A DNA stretch of 64,000 nucleotides. It comes from Armatimonas sp043757465. GTDB taxonomy: Bacteria > Armatimonadota > Armatimonadia > Armatimonadales > Armatimonadaceae. The translations under genes and the position numbers were made by a program. Of this stretch, positions 41,437 to 49,908 are shown piece by piece; position 1 is the stretch's first letter, and each line of letters opens with the position of its first letter. Below the pieces are notes generated by a model. It did not search any database, was not told where the DNA came from, and was given only the letters and a program-made list of their open reading frames with translations. The stretch covers positions 36,360 through 100,359 of the forward strand of contig NZ_JAYVPL010000147.1 of the NCBI RefSeq assembly GCF_043757465.1, written 5' to 3'.

Positions 41437-41865
41437 TCACGGATTCGCGGCTAAAAACTCCGTGTCTAGCAAGTACCAGTTCTTATCCATGGGGCCATGC
41501 TGCAGATCCGCCTCGACCCGTCGGCGCACCAACTTGCTTTCACCATCCGTCCACTCCACTTCCCCCCGCACTTTATAGCGATGCGGCTTAAGATGCGTCA
41601 GTGTCAGGGCGCGAAGCTGCGCCGTCGGAGCGATTTGCTTTGACAGGAGCTGACTGCGGACAAACTTCTGCGCGGAGGCATAGGCATCCCCTTCGAGCTC
41701 CTTTCGAAACTGGCGTAGGATAAGCTGCCGCGCCTCCGTAGCGGCTTGCTCATCCTCCTGGTGTGTTTTCAACCAGCGCTGCCCAAGGGCACCCAGCAGC
41801 AGAAGTGCGGGGAGAAGGAGAAGAAGCGCACGACGGAGTGTCACTCTGGCAGTGTACCTCGACAC
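41437..41865 (-). CDS. Membrane-anchored hypothetical protein
   Basis: A 142-aa protein with an N-terminal membrane anchor (LRRALLLLLPALLLLGALGQRW) and a soluble domain of about 110 residues (ATEARQLILRQFRKELEGDAYASAQKFVR... and KVRGEVEWTDGESKLVRRRVEADLQHGP). The family is not recognised; the fold looks like a helix plus a four-strand sheet. It is divergent from marC, with the marC box at 41868-41873 lying just beyond its start. Confidence 0.6.
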   Translation of the reverse strand: MSRYTARVTLRRALLLLLPALLLLGALGQRWLKTHQEDEQAATEARQLILRQFRKELEGDAYASAQKFVRSQLLSKQIAPTAQLRALTLTHLKPHRYKVRGEVEWTDGESKLVRRRVEADLQHGPMDKNWYLLDTEFLAANP

Positions 41866-41883
41866 GGTATACTTCTGGGTGTT

Positions 41884-42507
41884 ATGGACCCCACCACGCT
41901 GCTCAAGACAATCGTATCGCTGATCGTGGTGGTCGAGCCTCTGGGAGCCGCGCCTCTCTTTCTCTCACTCACCCACAACCAGAACACGGCGCAGCGCAAC
42001 CACACGGCCCGCCGCGCGATTGTGGCTGTCTTTTTGATCCTACTCATCAGTGCGCTTATTGGCAAGCTCCTTCTGGAGCTCTTTGGGATCAGTCTGGCGA
42101 GCTTCAAGGCCGCCGGAGGAATTCTCTTTCTTTTTATGGGCCTAGAGATGATCAATGCCCAGCCCAGCCGCTCCCGTCAAACCCCTGAAGAAGCGGAGGA
42201 AGCCGAGCACCGCGACGATATCGCGATTGTGCCGATGGCACTACCTCAGCTCGCGGGGCCGGGCGCGATTGGCTCGGTGATCTTGCTGGCGCAAAAGGGC
42301 CCGTTCTTTCCCCATATCCTCTGGGTGACAGGCGTGATTGCGGTGGTCTGCTTTGTTGCCTGGCTCTGCCTGCGCCTCGCGGACCCGATGGGAAAGGCGA
42401 TGGGAAAAACGGGGCTCAATATCATGACCCGTGTGATGGGCCTGATCGTGGTCGCGGTTGCGGTGGAGTTTATGATTGGCGGTATCAAAGAGCTCTGGGC
42501 AGGCTAG
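41884..42507 (+). CDS. MarC family integral membrane protein
   Basis: A 207-aa protein with six hydrophobic helices. MarC features are TIVSLIVVVEPLGAAPLFLSLT at the start, AGGILFLFMGLEMI, VPMALPQLAGPGAIGSVILLA and RVMGLIVVAVAVEFMIGGI. The family was once linked to antibiotic resistance and is now of unknown function. A TATACT box lies 10 nt before ATG 41884. It converges on the next gene with only one base between stop codons. Confidence 0.9.
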   Translation: MDPTTLLKTIVSLIVVVEPLGAAPLFLSLTHNQNTAQRNHTARRAIVAVFLILLISALIGKLLLELFGISLASFKAAGGILFLFMGLEMINAQPSRSRQTPEEAEEAEHRDDIAIVPMALPQLAGPGAIGSVILLAQKGPFFPHILWVTGVIAVVCFVAWLCLRLADPMGKAMGKTGLNIMTRVMGLIVVAVAVEFMIGGIKELWAG

Positions 42508-42508
42508 C

Positions 42509-43273
42509 TCAGGCGGCTTTACGCTGATCGAGGAGGCGCATTGCTGCCGCATCGTCCAGGAAGGTAGGTGCGCTCTTTTCTTCCTCACCCGAGCGCTGGA
42601 GCACATAACCCGAGCGCTGGAGCACATACGACTGGAAGCCATCGAAGAAGACAATCACCCCGGTCATTTCGTCTACTTTTGTCAGTAGCTCCTGACGATG
42701 CTCACGTCCTTCTTGCTCCCGTTCGGCAAGCTGCTCATGCATCTGGGCAAGCTCCGCTTCCAGGAACTCAATGCGCCAGCGGGTGGCCTGAATAGACTCA
42801 CTATACTCACTGGTGTGCCGATTCAGCTCCTGGCGAAGCTGGACAAGCTGGGCGGCTGCATCCCCCACCAGCTCTGCGGGATCACTCTCAGAGCGCTGCT
42901 GGAGCTCCTCCTCCATACACCGGTAGCGAGAGTCCTGGGAAAGATGCCCCGGCAGTGAAGAGAGAAAAGCCACAACATCATCCGGACTGTGGCGTGCCGA
43001 CGAAGGCGGTGAAGCGGTGGCGCACTCCGAAGGATCCGGTTGCTCGTCTTCCGCAAGCCCCGCGTGGGAAAAGACGGCGGCAAGGGCTTCGTCGTAGGAG
43101 CTCAGCCCACTCGGGGAAGTCGCGGGGGGCGTGTGCTCTCGGCGCGACGGCTCTTCACGCGGGCTGGAGAGCACCAGTGGCCGTGTCAGCGCTGCGGAGT
43201 TGACCACAACGTCGTCAGAGCTTACTTTTGTAGGGAGCGCTTCGGGTACATTCAAGCCAGGATCGTAAGGCAT
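42509..43273 (-). CDS. Coiled-coil hypothetical protein
   Basis: A 254-aa protein. Residues 1-105 are acidic and Ser/Pro-rich, likely disordered. Residues about 120-205 are a long coiled coil (QLVQLRQELNRHTSEYSESIQATRWRIEFLEAELAQMHEQLAEREQEGREHR, shown by QLVQLRQEL and EFLEAELAQM). The tail repeats YVLQRSG twice because of a perfect 21-bp duplication at 42587-42628. No family is recognised; it could be a structural or scaffold protein. Confidence 0.6.
   Translation of the reverse strand: MPYDPGLNVPEALPTKVSSDDVVVNSAALTRPLVLSSPREEPSRREHTPPATSPSGLSSYDEALAAVFSHAGLAEDEQPDPSECATASPPSSARHSPDDVVAFLSSLPGHLSQDSRYRCMEEELQQRSESDPAELVGDAAAQLVQLRQELNRHTSEYSESIQATRWRIEFLEAELAQMHEQLAEREQEGREHRQELLTKVDEMTGVIVFFDGFQSYVLQRSGYVLQRSGEEEKSAPTFLDDAAAMRLLDQRKAA
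42587..42628. repeat. 21-bp tandem duplication in the coiled-coil gene
   Basis: Two perfect 21-bp copies (42587-42607, 42608-42628), each containing CCCGAGCGCTGGAGCACATA. The frame is kept and the peptide YVLQRSG is doubled. Confidence 0.95.
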
Positions 43274-43340
43274 TGTTCTCTAATTATCGGCAGAAATCCC
43301 TAGAATTACTAGAATGACTAAGATTCTTGGATTTTTTAGT

Positions 43341-43346
43341 TATACT
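43341..43346 (+). promoter_or_regulatory. -10 box of the HD-domain gene, 6 nt before the start
   Basis: TATACT followed by GAGCTC and ATG 43353. A TTGG-type -35 lies about 17 nt further up. It points to a leaderless mRNA. Confidence 0.55.
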
Positions 43347-43352
43347 GAGCTC

Positions 43353-43946
43353 ATGCTCTCCGAACGCCTCATCCAACAGCTCGCCTTTCTCGTGGAAGCC
43401 GACCAGCTCAAGCGGGTGCTGCGGCGCACGTCACTAATCGGTAGCGACCGCAAAGAGAACACGGCGGAGCACTCCTGGCACTTCGCCTTGATGGCCCTCA
43501 CGCTTGCCGAACATGCAACCGAGCAAATTGATGTGCTCCGTGTTCTCAAGATTGCCTTGATCCATGATCTTGTGGAGATAGATGCGGGCGATAGCTTTGT
43601 GTATGACAGTGCTGCGATGGCCGACAAGGCCGAGCGGGAACAGGCCGCTGCCGAGCGCATCTTCGGGCTCCTGCCTTTGGATCAGGCAGCCGAGTACCGC
43701 ACACTCTGGGACGAGTTTGAGGCGCAGCTGACTCCCGAGGCGAAGTTCGCCGCCGCTGTGGATCGGCTCTGCGGGATGCTCCCCAACTATAAAAATCAGG
43801 GCGGGAGCTGGACGGAGCATAGGATTACGGCAGTGCAGGTGACCGAGCGTAACTCCCCCATTGGCGAGGGTGCCCCGGCGGTCTGGGAAGTAGCACGCGG
43901 CTGGATCACCGAGGCGGTCGCCAAGGGCTGGATTCTACCACAGTGA
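43353..43946 (+). CDS. HD-domain phosphohydrolase, YfbR/HDDC2-like
   Basis: A 197-aa protein. The metal ligands of an HD hydrolase are visible: the first His in NTAEHSWHFALMAL, the HD pair in LIHDLVEIDAGD, and a distal Asp in AAAVDRLCGMLPNY. The layout fits YfbR/HDDC2 proteins, which dephosphorylate deoxynucleoside monophosphates. ATG 43353 is chosen from the TATACT box 6 nt upstream; a frame opening at 43314 would add 13 unrelated residues. Confidence 0.85.
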   Translation: MLSERLIQQLAFLVEADQLKRVLRRTSLIGSDRKENTAEHSWHFALMALTLAEHATEQIDVLRVLKIALIHDLVEIDAGDSFVYDSAAMADKAEREQAAAERIFGLLPLDQAAEYRTLWDEFEAQLTPEAKFAAAVDRLCGMLPNYKNQGGSWTEHRITAVQVTERNSPIGEGAPAVWEVARGWITEAVAKGWILPQ

Positions 43947-44008
43947 GCCGACGGAAAAAATAATCCCGTGCCTTCCTAAATCAGTTCACTTTGTCCGAAA
44001 GAGTAATT

Positions 44009-46348
44009 ATGAAAACGCTTTTTGGCACACGGCGGGGCTGGGCCGCACTCTCCAGCTTTCTGATGCTCGCGGCGCTGATCACGGAGCGCCTGACCCACCC
44101 CCTGGCGGCGACACTCTTTGATGTGGCATCGGACTTCTTCAGCCTGCTAGGCGTGCTAACCCTAACACTTGCCCCGCTTGTGCTGGAGTGGATTCTGACG
44201 CGCTCCCTGGTGGTCGAGAGTGCGGAGCGGGCGCGCTGGGGCCGGGCACTGGGCGCGGTGGCACTTTGCTTTGCCTGCCTGCTGCATCTCATGATGTGGC
44301 CGATCTACTGCGTGGCTTGGGGAGGCTTGATCGCGGGGCCACTCATGACTTTTGGGAGCCTCACGGGAGCGAAGTACAACCCGAAACTCACGGAATCGCT
44401 TCAGCTCTGGCTCTACGGGTTTCTGGCCTACGCACCGTTTGTGGCGAGCATCGTTCTGCTCTGCCAGATGGCGGCGCTCAAGCACCTGACGGACAGCCTG
44501 GCGCGCTCACGGCGGATCTACTGGCTCGCCCTCACCGGGGCATTTGTGGTCTTTCTGCTGCGCCCGGCAGTGATTGGCTACCACGTGCACCAAGCGGTGA
44601 GCACAAAGAGCGACGGGGCACGCGAGAAGTCTCTGGCACTGCTGCGAGCCTTTGGTGCGGAGTACGATCTGCGCGTGCTGGCCTTCCGTCGCCCACCGAC
44701 CTACGCGACATTTCTTGCCAGCGGCGGCGTCTTTGGCAGCGAGATCTTCGGGCGGCGCTGGGACTCCCAAGACGATGCTCGCAAGGTCTACTTTCTGATG
44801 ACCGGGACTCCGTTTAGCAAAGCGCCCACACCGCCCATTCAGAAGAGCCTGCTGGATCAGAACGACCAGATGCGCCTTGAGGAGACCGGAGGCGAGCGGG
44901 TGGGCGCGACGATCACCGGGCTGCGGCTGGCCCTGTCCGAACGAACCGTACGCTACTCCCCCAAGACACAAACCGCGCAGACACACTGGACACTGGCCTT
45001 TGAGAACACCACCGACGAATCCCAGGAGGCGCGTGCGACCATCACGCTTCCCGAGGGTGCCGTGGTCAGTGATGCCTGGCTCTGGATCAACGGCGAGCAG
45101 CGCCCGGCGGCGTTTGGCGGCAAGGCCCAGGTACGAGCCGCGTACCAGGAAGTGGCGGTCGTGCAGCGCCGCGACCCCCTGCTTGTCACCTGCACCGATC
45201 CAAGACGGGTGCTGATTCAGTGCTTCCCCGTGCTCCCGAAAAAGACCATGCAGATCCGGCTGCAAGTGACGCAGACGGCGCTTGGCGGCAAGCTGGTTCC
45301 CGCGCAGCTCACCGACATCAACTTCGAGCAACCGAAGACCACGGCGGAGACAACACGCGTCAATGACAAGCCCTGGAGCGGCGAGGTGCTGGCCGTCGAG
45401 ACGCTTGCACTGCCTGCCGGGCTGGTACAGAAAGCCACCCCCACGATTTTACCCACCGATGTGATCGTCGCCGTGGACTCGTCGGCGAGTGTGGGAGCGA
45501 AAATAGAGATCACCAAGCTGACTGCGGCACTGAACTCGCTGCCCACGGGCTCACGCGTGAAGTTTGTGGACACACGCCTTGCAAAAGGCGAGGAGAGCGC
45601 CTGGACAGACGCGGCGCAAGTGACGGAGACGTTCCTCAATTCCCGGCGTTTCGTGGGTGGGGTGGACGCCGTGCCCGCTCTCAAGCGCCTGAGCCAAACA
45701 GAAAACACCGCGCACCCCACCGCGATTCTCTGGCTACACGGCCCGGTGCCCCAGGAGGCCGTGAGTCCTCAGCCACTCCTCGAAGTGCGAAGCCTGCACA
45801 AAAATACGCCGTCGCTGGTGGGCCTGTTGGTCACCCCCGGTCAAGATGTCGTGATGGACGCACTCTCCACCGACAAGCGCATCCACACACAGGAGGGCAC
45901 CGACTGGGCCGGGGCGGTTCAGCGTGCCGCACAAGCGGCACAAAGCACCACGGATGCGAGATCTATTCCCCTGGGTGGCCGGGAACCGGCACTCGGAGGA
46001 ATCTATCTCGCGCCAAGCACCGATGCCGACAGCCAGACCGACTGGGCACGCCTCGCGGCCACAAGCCGCGTGCTCCGGGCCTGGTACACCGGCTACGATC
46101 AAGATGCCCTCGCCAAAGCCGCCGCCCGCCGCCGCCTCATCACCCCGCTCTCGGGTGCTGTCGTGCTGGAAAACAAGGAGCAGTACGAGCGCCACGGCCT
46201 CGATCCCAATAACGGCCAGCCCAAAGCAGGAGCCCCTGATGTCGTCAGTGGCCTTGCACCGGAACCAGGAACACTCGCCTTCTTTACTTTGGGGAGCGTT
46301 ATTTTCGGGGTGCGGGCACGAGGACGAGCCAGTCGGCTTCGGTCTTAA
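44009..46348 (+). CDS. PEP-CTERM family integral membrane protein with VIT/VWA-like regions
   Basis: A 779-aa protein. Residues 1-205 hold about six membrane helices. A long extracytoplasmic region follows: a VIT-like domain (TLAFENTTDESQEARATITLPEGAVVSDAWLWINGEQ) and a VWA-like domain (PTDVIVAVDSSASVGAKIEITKL). The end is a PEP-CTERM signal (APEPGTLAFFTLGSVIFGVRARGRASRLRS). The layout matches the TIGR02921-type PEP-CTERM integral membrane proteins, whose partner is an exosortase. The exosortase is not in this window. ATG 44009 is preferred over TTG 43991. Confidence 0.85.
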   Translation: MKTLFGTRRGWAALSSFLMLAALITERLTHPLAATLFDVASDFFSLLGVLTLTLAPLVLEWILTRSLVVESAERARWGRALGAVALCFACLLHLMMWPIYCVAWGGLIAGPLMTFGSLTGAKYNPKLTESLQLWLYGFLAYAPFVASIVLLCQMAALKHLTDSLARSRRIYWLALTGAFVVFLLRPAVIGYHVHQAVSTKSDGAREKSLALLRAFGAEYDLRVLAFRRPPTYATFLASGGVFGSEIFGRRWDSQDDARKVYFLMTGTPFSKAPTPPIQKSLLDQNDQMRLEETGGERVGATITGLRLALSERTVRYSPKTQTAQTHWTLAFENTTDESQEARATITLPEGAVVSDAWLWINGEQRPAAFGGKAQVRAAYQEVAVVQRRDPLLVTCTDPRRVLIQCFPVLPKKTMQIRLQVTQTALGGKLVPAQLTDINFEQPKTTAETTRVNDKPWSGEVLAVETLALPAGLVQKATPTILPTDVIVAVDSSASVGAKIEITKLTAALNSLPTGSRVKFVDTRLAKGEESAWTDAAQVTETFLNSRRFVGGVDAVPALKRLSQTENTAHPTAILWLHGPVPQEAVSPQPLLEVRSLHKNTPSLVGLLVTPGQDVVMDALSTDKRIHTQEGTDWAGAVQRAAQAAQSTTDARSIPLGGREPALGGIYLAPSTDADSQTDWARLAATSRVLRAWYTGYDQDALAKAAARRRLITPLSGAVVLENKEQYERHGLDPNNGQPKAGAPDVVSGLAPEPGTLAFFTLGSVIFGVRARGRASRLRS

Positions 46349-47141
46349 ACGCAGACGGGTCGGCGGTGCGGACATCGGGAACGGGAATCGCTTTAACAAT
46401 CGCGAGCTTCGTTCCCAGCGGGCGCTTAAAGAGGGTGCGCGCCGCCGTGCCCATGCCACCGTCGGAGTGGAAGCTGCCATTGACATGGTAGACCACGTGA
46501 CCCTTATCCAATGCCTGAACAATCGTCTCCGCCATCGTGTCGTCACGCAGGCACTGCGCTTCGTAGATTCCCCGGAGCCGGGACGCATCCATGGCGGGGC
46601 CGTGGCTGGCCCCCATTCCCGTCATGGTGGCGAAGAACTTCCTCTGGTAGGTGTCTCCCATGGGGGCCGTGATCGCGGCGGCGATCAGTATCTTTTCCGC
46701 AGGCGTGAGGCTCTCCAGCCCCGCGAGGCCCTTCTGCCCAACAAGGCGGACGAACTTCGCGGGCGCATTGGAGCCAAACACCGCGAGCTTATTGGCCTTG
46801 GCGTACTCCACCATCGCTCGGTAGTCCGTCGGGTAGGTTTTCCAGAGCATGACGGCTTTTGCGAACGCCGCTTCATCAATCTTGCCCGTGAGATAGTCGT
46901 CAAGGCCGGGCTGCCCGTCGCGCTCGATCATCTCCATCGCCAGTGCTAACTTCGGCCCGACTCTCTTATGAACCTCGGCAAAGAGCCTTGCCTCCAGCTT
47001 ATGCGTCTCGGGATCGTCGTGCTGCTCCCCCACAAAGATCGCACTGGCCTGGGCCAACCGCCCGGCTAAGTCTCTCCAGCGCAAGCCCCGCCCCGTCGCC
47101 GCCTCAACGACCCGCCAGTTCTCTGTCTCATCACGCATCAT
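46299..47141 (-). CDS. ChaN-like haem/iron-regulated protein family
   Basis: A 280-aa protein. IFVGEQHDDPETHKLEARLFAEVH, LALAMEMIERDGQPGLDDYLTG, YRAMVEYAKANKLAVFGSNAP and AQCLRDDTMAETIVQAL are features of ChaN/Tiki-like proteins, some of which bind haem or act as metal-dependent proteases. No signal peptide or lipobox is seen, so it is probably cytoplasmic. Its last 50 bp overlap the end of the converging PEP-CTERM gene. Two ATG codons in a row start the gene at 47141; the first overlaps the previous gene's stop as ATGA. Confidence 0.75.
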   Translation of the reverse strand: MMRDETENWRVVEAATGRGLRWRDLAGRLAQASAIFVGEQHDDPETHKLEARLFAEVHKRVGPKLALAMEMIERDGQPGLDDYLTGKIDEAAFAKAVMLWKTYPTDYRAMVEYAKANKLAVFGSNAPAKFVRLVGQKGLAGLESLTPAEKILIAAAITAPMGDTYQRKFFATMTGMGASHGPAMDASRLRGIYEAQCLRDDTMAETIVQALDKGHVVYHVNGSFHSDGGMGTAARTLFKRPLGTKLAIVKAIPVPDVRTADPSAFKTEADWLVLVPAPRK

Positions 47142-47557
47142 GGCCGGATGATACCTGAAAGCGCTGCCTGGAAGCGCTCCCTCCAATTCCAGCCCTCGAA
47201 GCCCATGAGGGCAACGACACTAATCTCAGCTCCTGGCTCACAAAGCACCTCAAGCTCGGCGGCGATAACCTGCGCGTGCTCGGTAAAACGCAGGTAGGCG
47301 GTGGCGGCAAAAGTCTCGTCGCCCAGGGTTGCCATGAGATCGGCGTAGCCGATGGAGAGTTGGATGTGGGCGGCTTTGACTCCCATTTCTTTCCACTGGG
47401 GAATCTGGACGTAGCGCACGGCGGCAATCGTGGCATCGGGGCGGGCGAGCGGGATTATCCGTAGGCCGGGACGGGGCTCGGGAGTGTGGAGCGTGTCCCC
47501 AAGAGCGATTAAATAGCGTGGTGCAGCGGCCCCAAGAATCGGTAGGCTTAGTCGCAC
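47138..47557 (-). CDS. Hypothetical protein in a coupled minus-strand unit
   Basis: A 139-aa protein. GTG 47557 is chosen because it follows the neighbour's coding end closely; an earlier opening would run inside the DUF192 gene. The sequence (RYLIALGDTLHTPEPRPGL, AAVRYVQIPQWKEMGVKAAHIQLSIGYADLMATLGDETFAATAYLRFTEHA) has no family that I recognise. Its TGA overlaps the ChaN-like ATG (ATGA), and its start overlaps the DUF192 gene by 10 nt, so translation of 48574-46299 appears to be coupled. Confidence 0.6.
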   Translation of the reverse strand: MRLSLPILGAAAPRYLIALGDTLHTPEPRPGLRIIPLARPDATIAAVRYVQIPQWKEMGVKAAHIQLSIGYADLMATLGDETFAATAYLRFTEHAQVIAAELEVLCEPGAEISVVALMGFEGWNWRERFQAALSGIIRP

Positions 47558-47883
47558 GCGAGCATTTCTCCCACGGCGACGCCCTCCAGCCCTCCTGCGA
47601 CAAGCTCCCAGGCCACCGCGGCTCCAGGCACGCGCGGTGCGATTCGAAACGGCGGGAGAGTGAGCACGCAAAGTACGCAGTCGTGGCTATCACAGTAGGC
47701 GATGGTGAGCGCGAAACGCATCCCTATCGTGTGCAGACGCTCGCCTTCAGTTAGGGGGATTCCCAGAGCGACCGTGGGAGCGGGTGGGCGGGCGAGCCAG
47801 CCACGCCCACGTGCCCAGAACCCTCCCAGCCAGCGAGCATCGGTGGCGAGCACTCGTCCGCTCTCACGAGAAACAAGCCTCAC
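47548..47883 (-). CDS. DUF192 (UPF0127)-like protein
   Basis: A 111-aa protein. WLARPPAPTVALGIPLTEGERLHTIGMRFALTIAYCD, LTLPPFRIAPRVPGAAVAWELVAGGLEGVAVGEML resembles DUF192, with the typical H-T-x-G-M-R-F segment and the C-terminal ELxAG. Function of the family is unknown. The start GTG 47883 is in the second unit of a 17-bp tandem duplication; starting at the first unit (GTG 47900) gives only the six-codon peptide MRLVSP. The first GTG overlaps the preceding gene's TGA. Confidence 0.6.
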   Translation of the reverse strand: MRLVSRESGRVLATDARWLGGFWARGRGWLARPPAPTVALGIPLTEGERLHTIGMRFALTIAYCDSHDCVLCVLTLPPFRIAPRVPGAAVAWELVAGGLEGVAVGEMLACD

Positions 47884-47900
47884 GGAGAAACAAGCCTCAC
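47867..47900. repeat. 17-bp tandem duplication at a gene junction, creating a six-codon ORF
   Basis: Two 17-bp units; on the minus strand each reads GTGAGGCTTGTTTCTC plus one base (C in the first, G in the second). The first GTG overlaps the upstream TGA, its frame ends at a TGA that overlaps the second GTG. The period is not a multiple of three, so the duplication shifted the start. Confidence 0.9.
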
Positions 47901-48574
47901 AGCAGACGTGCTTGTTGTTTGGCGGCACGCTTGTCTAGAAACGTCATGACATCGGAGAGCTTGAAGCGCCGCTGCTGCCCCAGTGTTCTATGGTGGGTCA
48001 GGTTCCCCCGGTTGGCATAGCGCCGCACGGTCGCGGGACAGACATCCAGCAGCTTGGCCGTCTCCTCCAGTGTCAGAATCGGGTCGAGCAGGCGGATAAT
48101 AAGCTGCTCACGCGTCTCCTCAAAGGTTCGCGACGGGGGAACAGTCTCGGGAGCCATCGAGGCGAGGATCTGGACATGGCGCGGCAGCCCTTCCCAGAGA
48201 TCCGCCCCCTCTGCATCAGTCGTCGGATGCTGTGGTGGCAGAAGCGGGATGAGAAGCTGCTCCGTCGCCTGCTTCGGGTTAGGAATCTTGAAGGTGGGCC
48301 GCACCATAACCCGTGGAACAGTAGATTCTTTCCCCGAGAGGAGATCCAGCGGCAACGTGATCTGCGCTGCCTCAGTAGTAAAAGATTCCGCAGTCAGCAG
48401 GAAAGTATCGGGCGCATCGAGCGGGACAGCAATCGTGATGCCACCACGCACGACGTAGCGGACATTTTCTATCGTGCCAGGTTCGGGAACGGGGGGGCGC
48501 TCAGGAGAGGCAGGCTCATCGGCTTCCTTCTCCTTGCGCTCAATGTAGCGGTAAAACTCGTCAAGGCCAGGCAT
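47897..48574 (-). CDS. Helix-turn-helix (excisionase/MerR-type) DNA-binding protein
   Basis: A 225-aa protein. The C-terminal 60 residues are an excisionase-type winged HTH: LTLEETAKLLDVCPATVRRYANRGNLTHHRTLGQQRRFKLSDVMTFLD. The N-terminal 150 residues are Pro/Glu-rich and not recognised (DEFYRYIERKEKEADEP..., VVRGGITIAVPLDAPDTFLL). In this lineage such proteins often act as regulators. It heads the coupled unit 48574-46299. A TATAAT box lies 11 nt before ATG 48574. Confidence 0.75.
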   Translation of the reverse strand: MPGLDEFYRYIERKEKEADEPASPERPPVPEPGTIENVRYVVRGGITIAVPLDAPDTFLLTAESFTTEAAQITLPLDLLSGKESTVPRVMVRPTFKIPNPKQATEQLLIPLLPPQHPTTDAEGADLWEGLPRHVQILASMAPETVPPSRTFEETREQLIIRLLDPILTLEETAKLLDVCPATVRRYANRGNLTHHRTLGQQRRFKLSDVMTFLDKRAAKQQARLL

Positions 48575-48586
48575 GTGTGTCTCGCA

Positions 48587-49627
48587 TTATACCGCAAGCA
48601 TTGCATCCCCAAAACTTAAAAATCGGTAGCCTTTTCCAAGCGCTTCTTCATACGCGCTTCGCATACTGGCATAGCCCATAAACGCCGCCACGAGTAAGAG
48701 CAACGAGGAGCGCGGCTGGTGAAAATTGGTGATGAGGCCGTCCACAGCGCCAAAGGCATAGCCCGGCGTGATGAAGATCCCCGTCTCCCCTTCCACTGCC
48801 ACCACACGCTCTCCACTCCCTTGTCCGTCCGCCAGCCGCCCCGCCGACTCCAGCGCCCGGAGCGCCGTGGTTCCCACCGCGATCACGCGCCCACTGCACT
48901 GATTCACCGCCATCGCCGTGGCTTCCGAGACAGCATAGGTCTCCGTGTGCATAACATGCTCGGCGATATTCTCGGTCTTGATGGGCCGAAACGTCCCAAT
49001 CCCCACATCCAGCCGCAGCCGTGCGATCTCTACGCCCTGTGCCTGGAGTTTTTCTAAGAGCTCAGGCGTGAAGTGTAGCCCCGCCGTAGGAGCCGCCGCC
49101 GAGCCGGGCGTTTTCGCATAGACCGTCTGGTAGCGCTCTTTGTTTGTCAGTGGTGCCGTGATATAGGGCGGCAGTGGCACGCGCCCAATGGCAACGAGTT
49201 TCTCTAGGACATCCTCCCCGAGAAAACGCAGCAGTCGCCCGCCATTGTCCAGCGTTGCCAGCGCCTCCGCCTCTAGGTCAACCTCAGGAAACTGCACGCG
49301 CTGCCCCGGAAGCAGCTTCTTGCCGGGCCGCACCAGTGCCTCAAAAACAGAGTCGCCGTGCTCAATGGCGGGACGAAGTATAAAAACTTCGATCTGTCCA
49401 CCGGTGCCAGGCCGCTCGCCAAAGAGCCGTAGCGCCGAGACGCGTGTCTCATTGAGCACCAATAAATCGCCAGAGCGAAGCAGCTCCGGCAGCTCGCGAA
49501 ATATCCGGTGCTCCCGTACGCCACTTGCCCGATCCACGCAAAGGAGCCGCGAGGAATCTCGCGGCTCCAGCGGGATCTGCGCAATGCGCTCCTCAGGCAG
49601 ATTGTAGTCAAAGTCAGAGAGGCGCAT
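48587..49627 (-). CDS. queA: S-adenosylmethionine:tRNA ribosyltransferase-isomerase
   Basis: A 346-aa protein, the normal length. It carries out the penultimate step of queuosine synthesis, moving the ribosyl group of SAM onto preQ1 in tRNA. Motifs are DFDYNLPEERIAQIPLEPRDSSRLL, DLLVLNETRVSALRL, PLPPYI, YQTVYAKTPGSAAAPTAGLHFT, VGIGTFRPI, HTETYAVSE, VGTTALRALESA and DGLITNFHQPRSSLLLLVAAF. ATG 49627 is chosen because the family starts at LSDFDYNLP; a frame opening at 49804 would run through repetitive DNA. Confidence 0.96.
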   Translation of the reverse strand: MRLSDFDYNLPEERIAQIPLEPRDSSRLLCVDRASGVREHRIFRELPELLRSGDLLVLNETRVSALRLFGERPGTGGQIEVFILRPAIEHGDSVFEALVRPGKKLLPGQRVQFPEVDLEAEALATLDNGGRLLRFLGEDVLEKLVAIGRVPLPPYITAPLTNKERYQTVYAKTPGSAAAPTAGLHFTPELLEKLQAQGVEIARLRLDVGIGTFRPIKTENIAEHVMHTETYAVSEATAMAVNQCSGRVIAVGTTALRALESAGRLADGQGSGERVVAVEGETGIFITPGYAFGAVDGLITNFHQPRSSLLLLVAAFMGYASMRSAYEEALGKGYRFLSFGDAMLAV

Positions 49628-49639
49628 GGGTAGGCATCC

Positions 49640-49905
49640 ATCCCCCCAGCCCCCTTCCTTCCCCGTATTTCCGACTTCGTCGGCGGGAAGGAAGGGGGAG
49701 CCTGAGGAGGTCTTTCTATTTCTTACCCCTCTCCTCCCATTCTTACCCCCTCTCCTCCCGACAAAGTCGGAAAAAGAGGGAGAGGGGGTGGCGAAGTGAG
49801 GCACGAACGAAGCCGGGGGAGTGCCCCGGGGGAGTGCCCCGGGGGAGTGCCCCGGGGGAGTGCCCCGGGGGAGTGTCCCGGGGAATACCCCCGAGTTCTA
49901 AGAGA
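49640..49905. repeat. GC-rich inverted repeats and 13-nt tandem repeats between queA and ndk
   Basis: Between queA and ndk there is no gene but dense repetition. CCCCCTTCCTTCCCCG at 49651-49666 pairs with CGGGAAGGAAGGGGG at 49684-49699, around GACTTCGTCGG; this looks like a third variant of the dispersed palindrome. Two near-copies of TTCTTACCCCTCTCCTCCC follow, then CTCCCGACAAAGTCGG with GAGGGAGAGGGGG. At 49815-49879 the unit GGGGGAGTGCCCC is repeated five times (last copy one change). Each unit is partly self-complementary. Confidence 0.85.
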
Positions 49906-49908
49906 GAA

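Noticed and set aside
45924..46949. 341-codon plus-strand frame over the PEP-CTERM/ChaN junction
   Set aside because: It overlaps both supported genes and has no recognisable domain.
49815..49879. Five 13-bp repeats as a CRISPR array
   Set aside because: There are no spacers; the units are directly adjacent, GC-rich and partly palindromic, and no cas genes are in the window.
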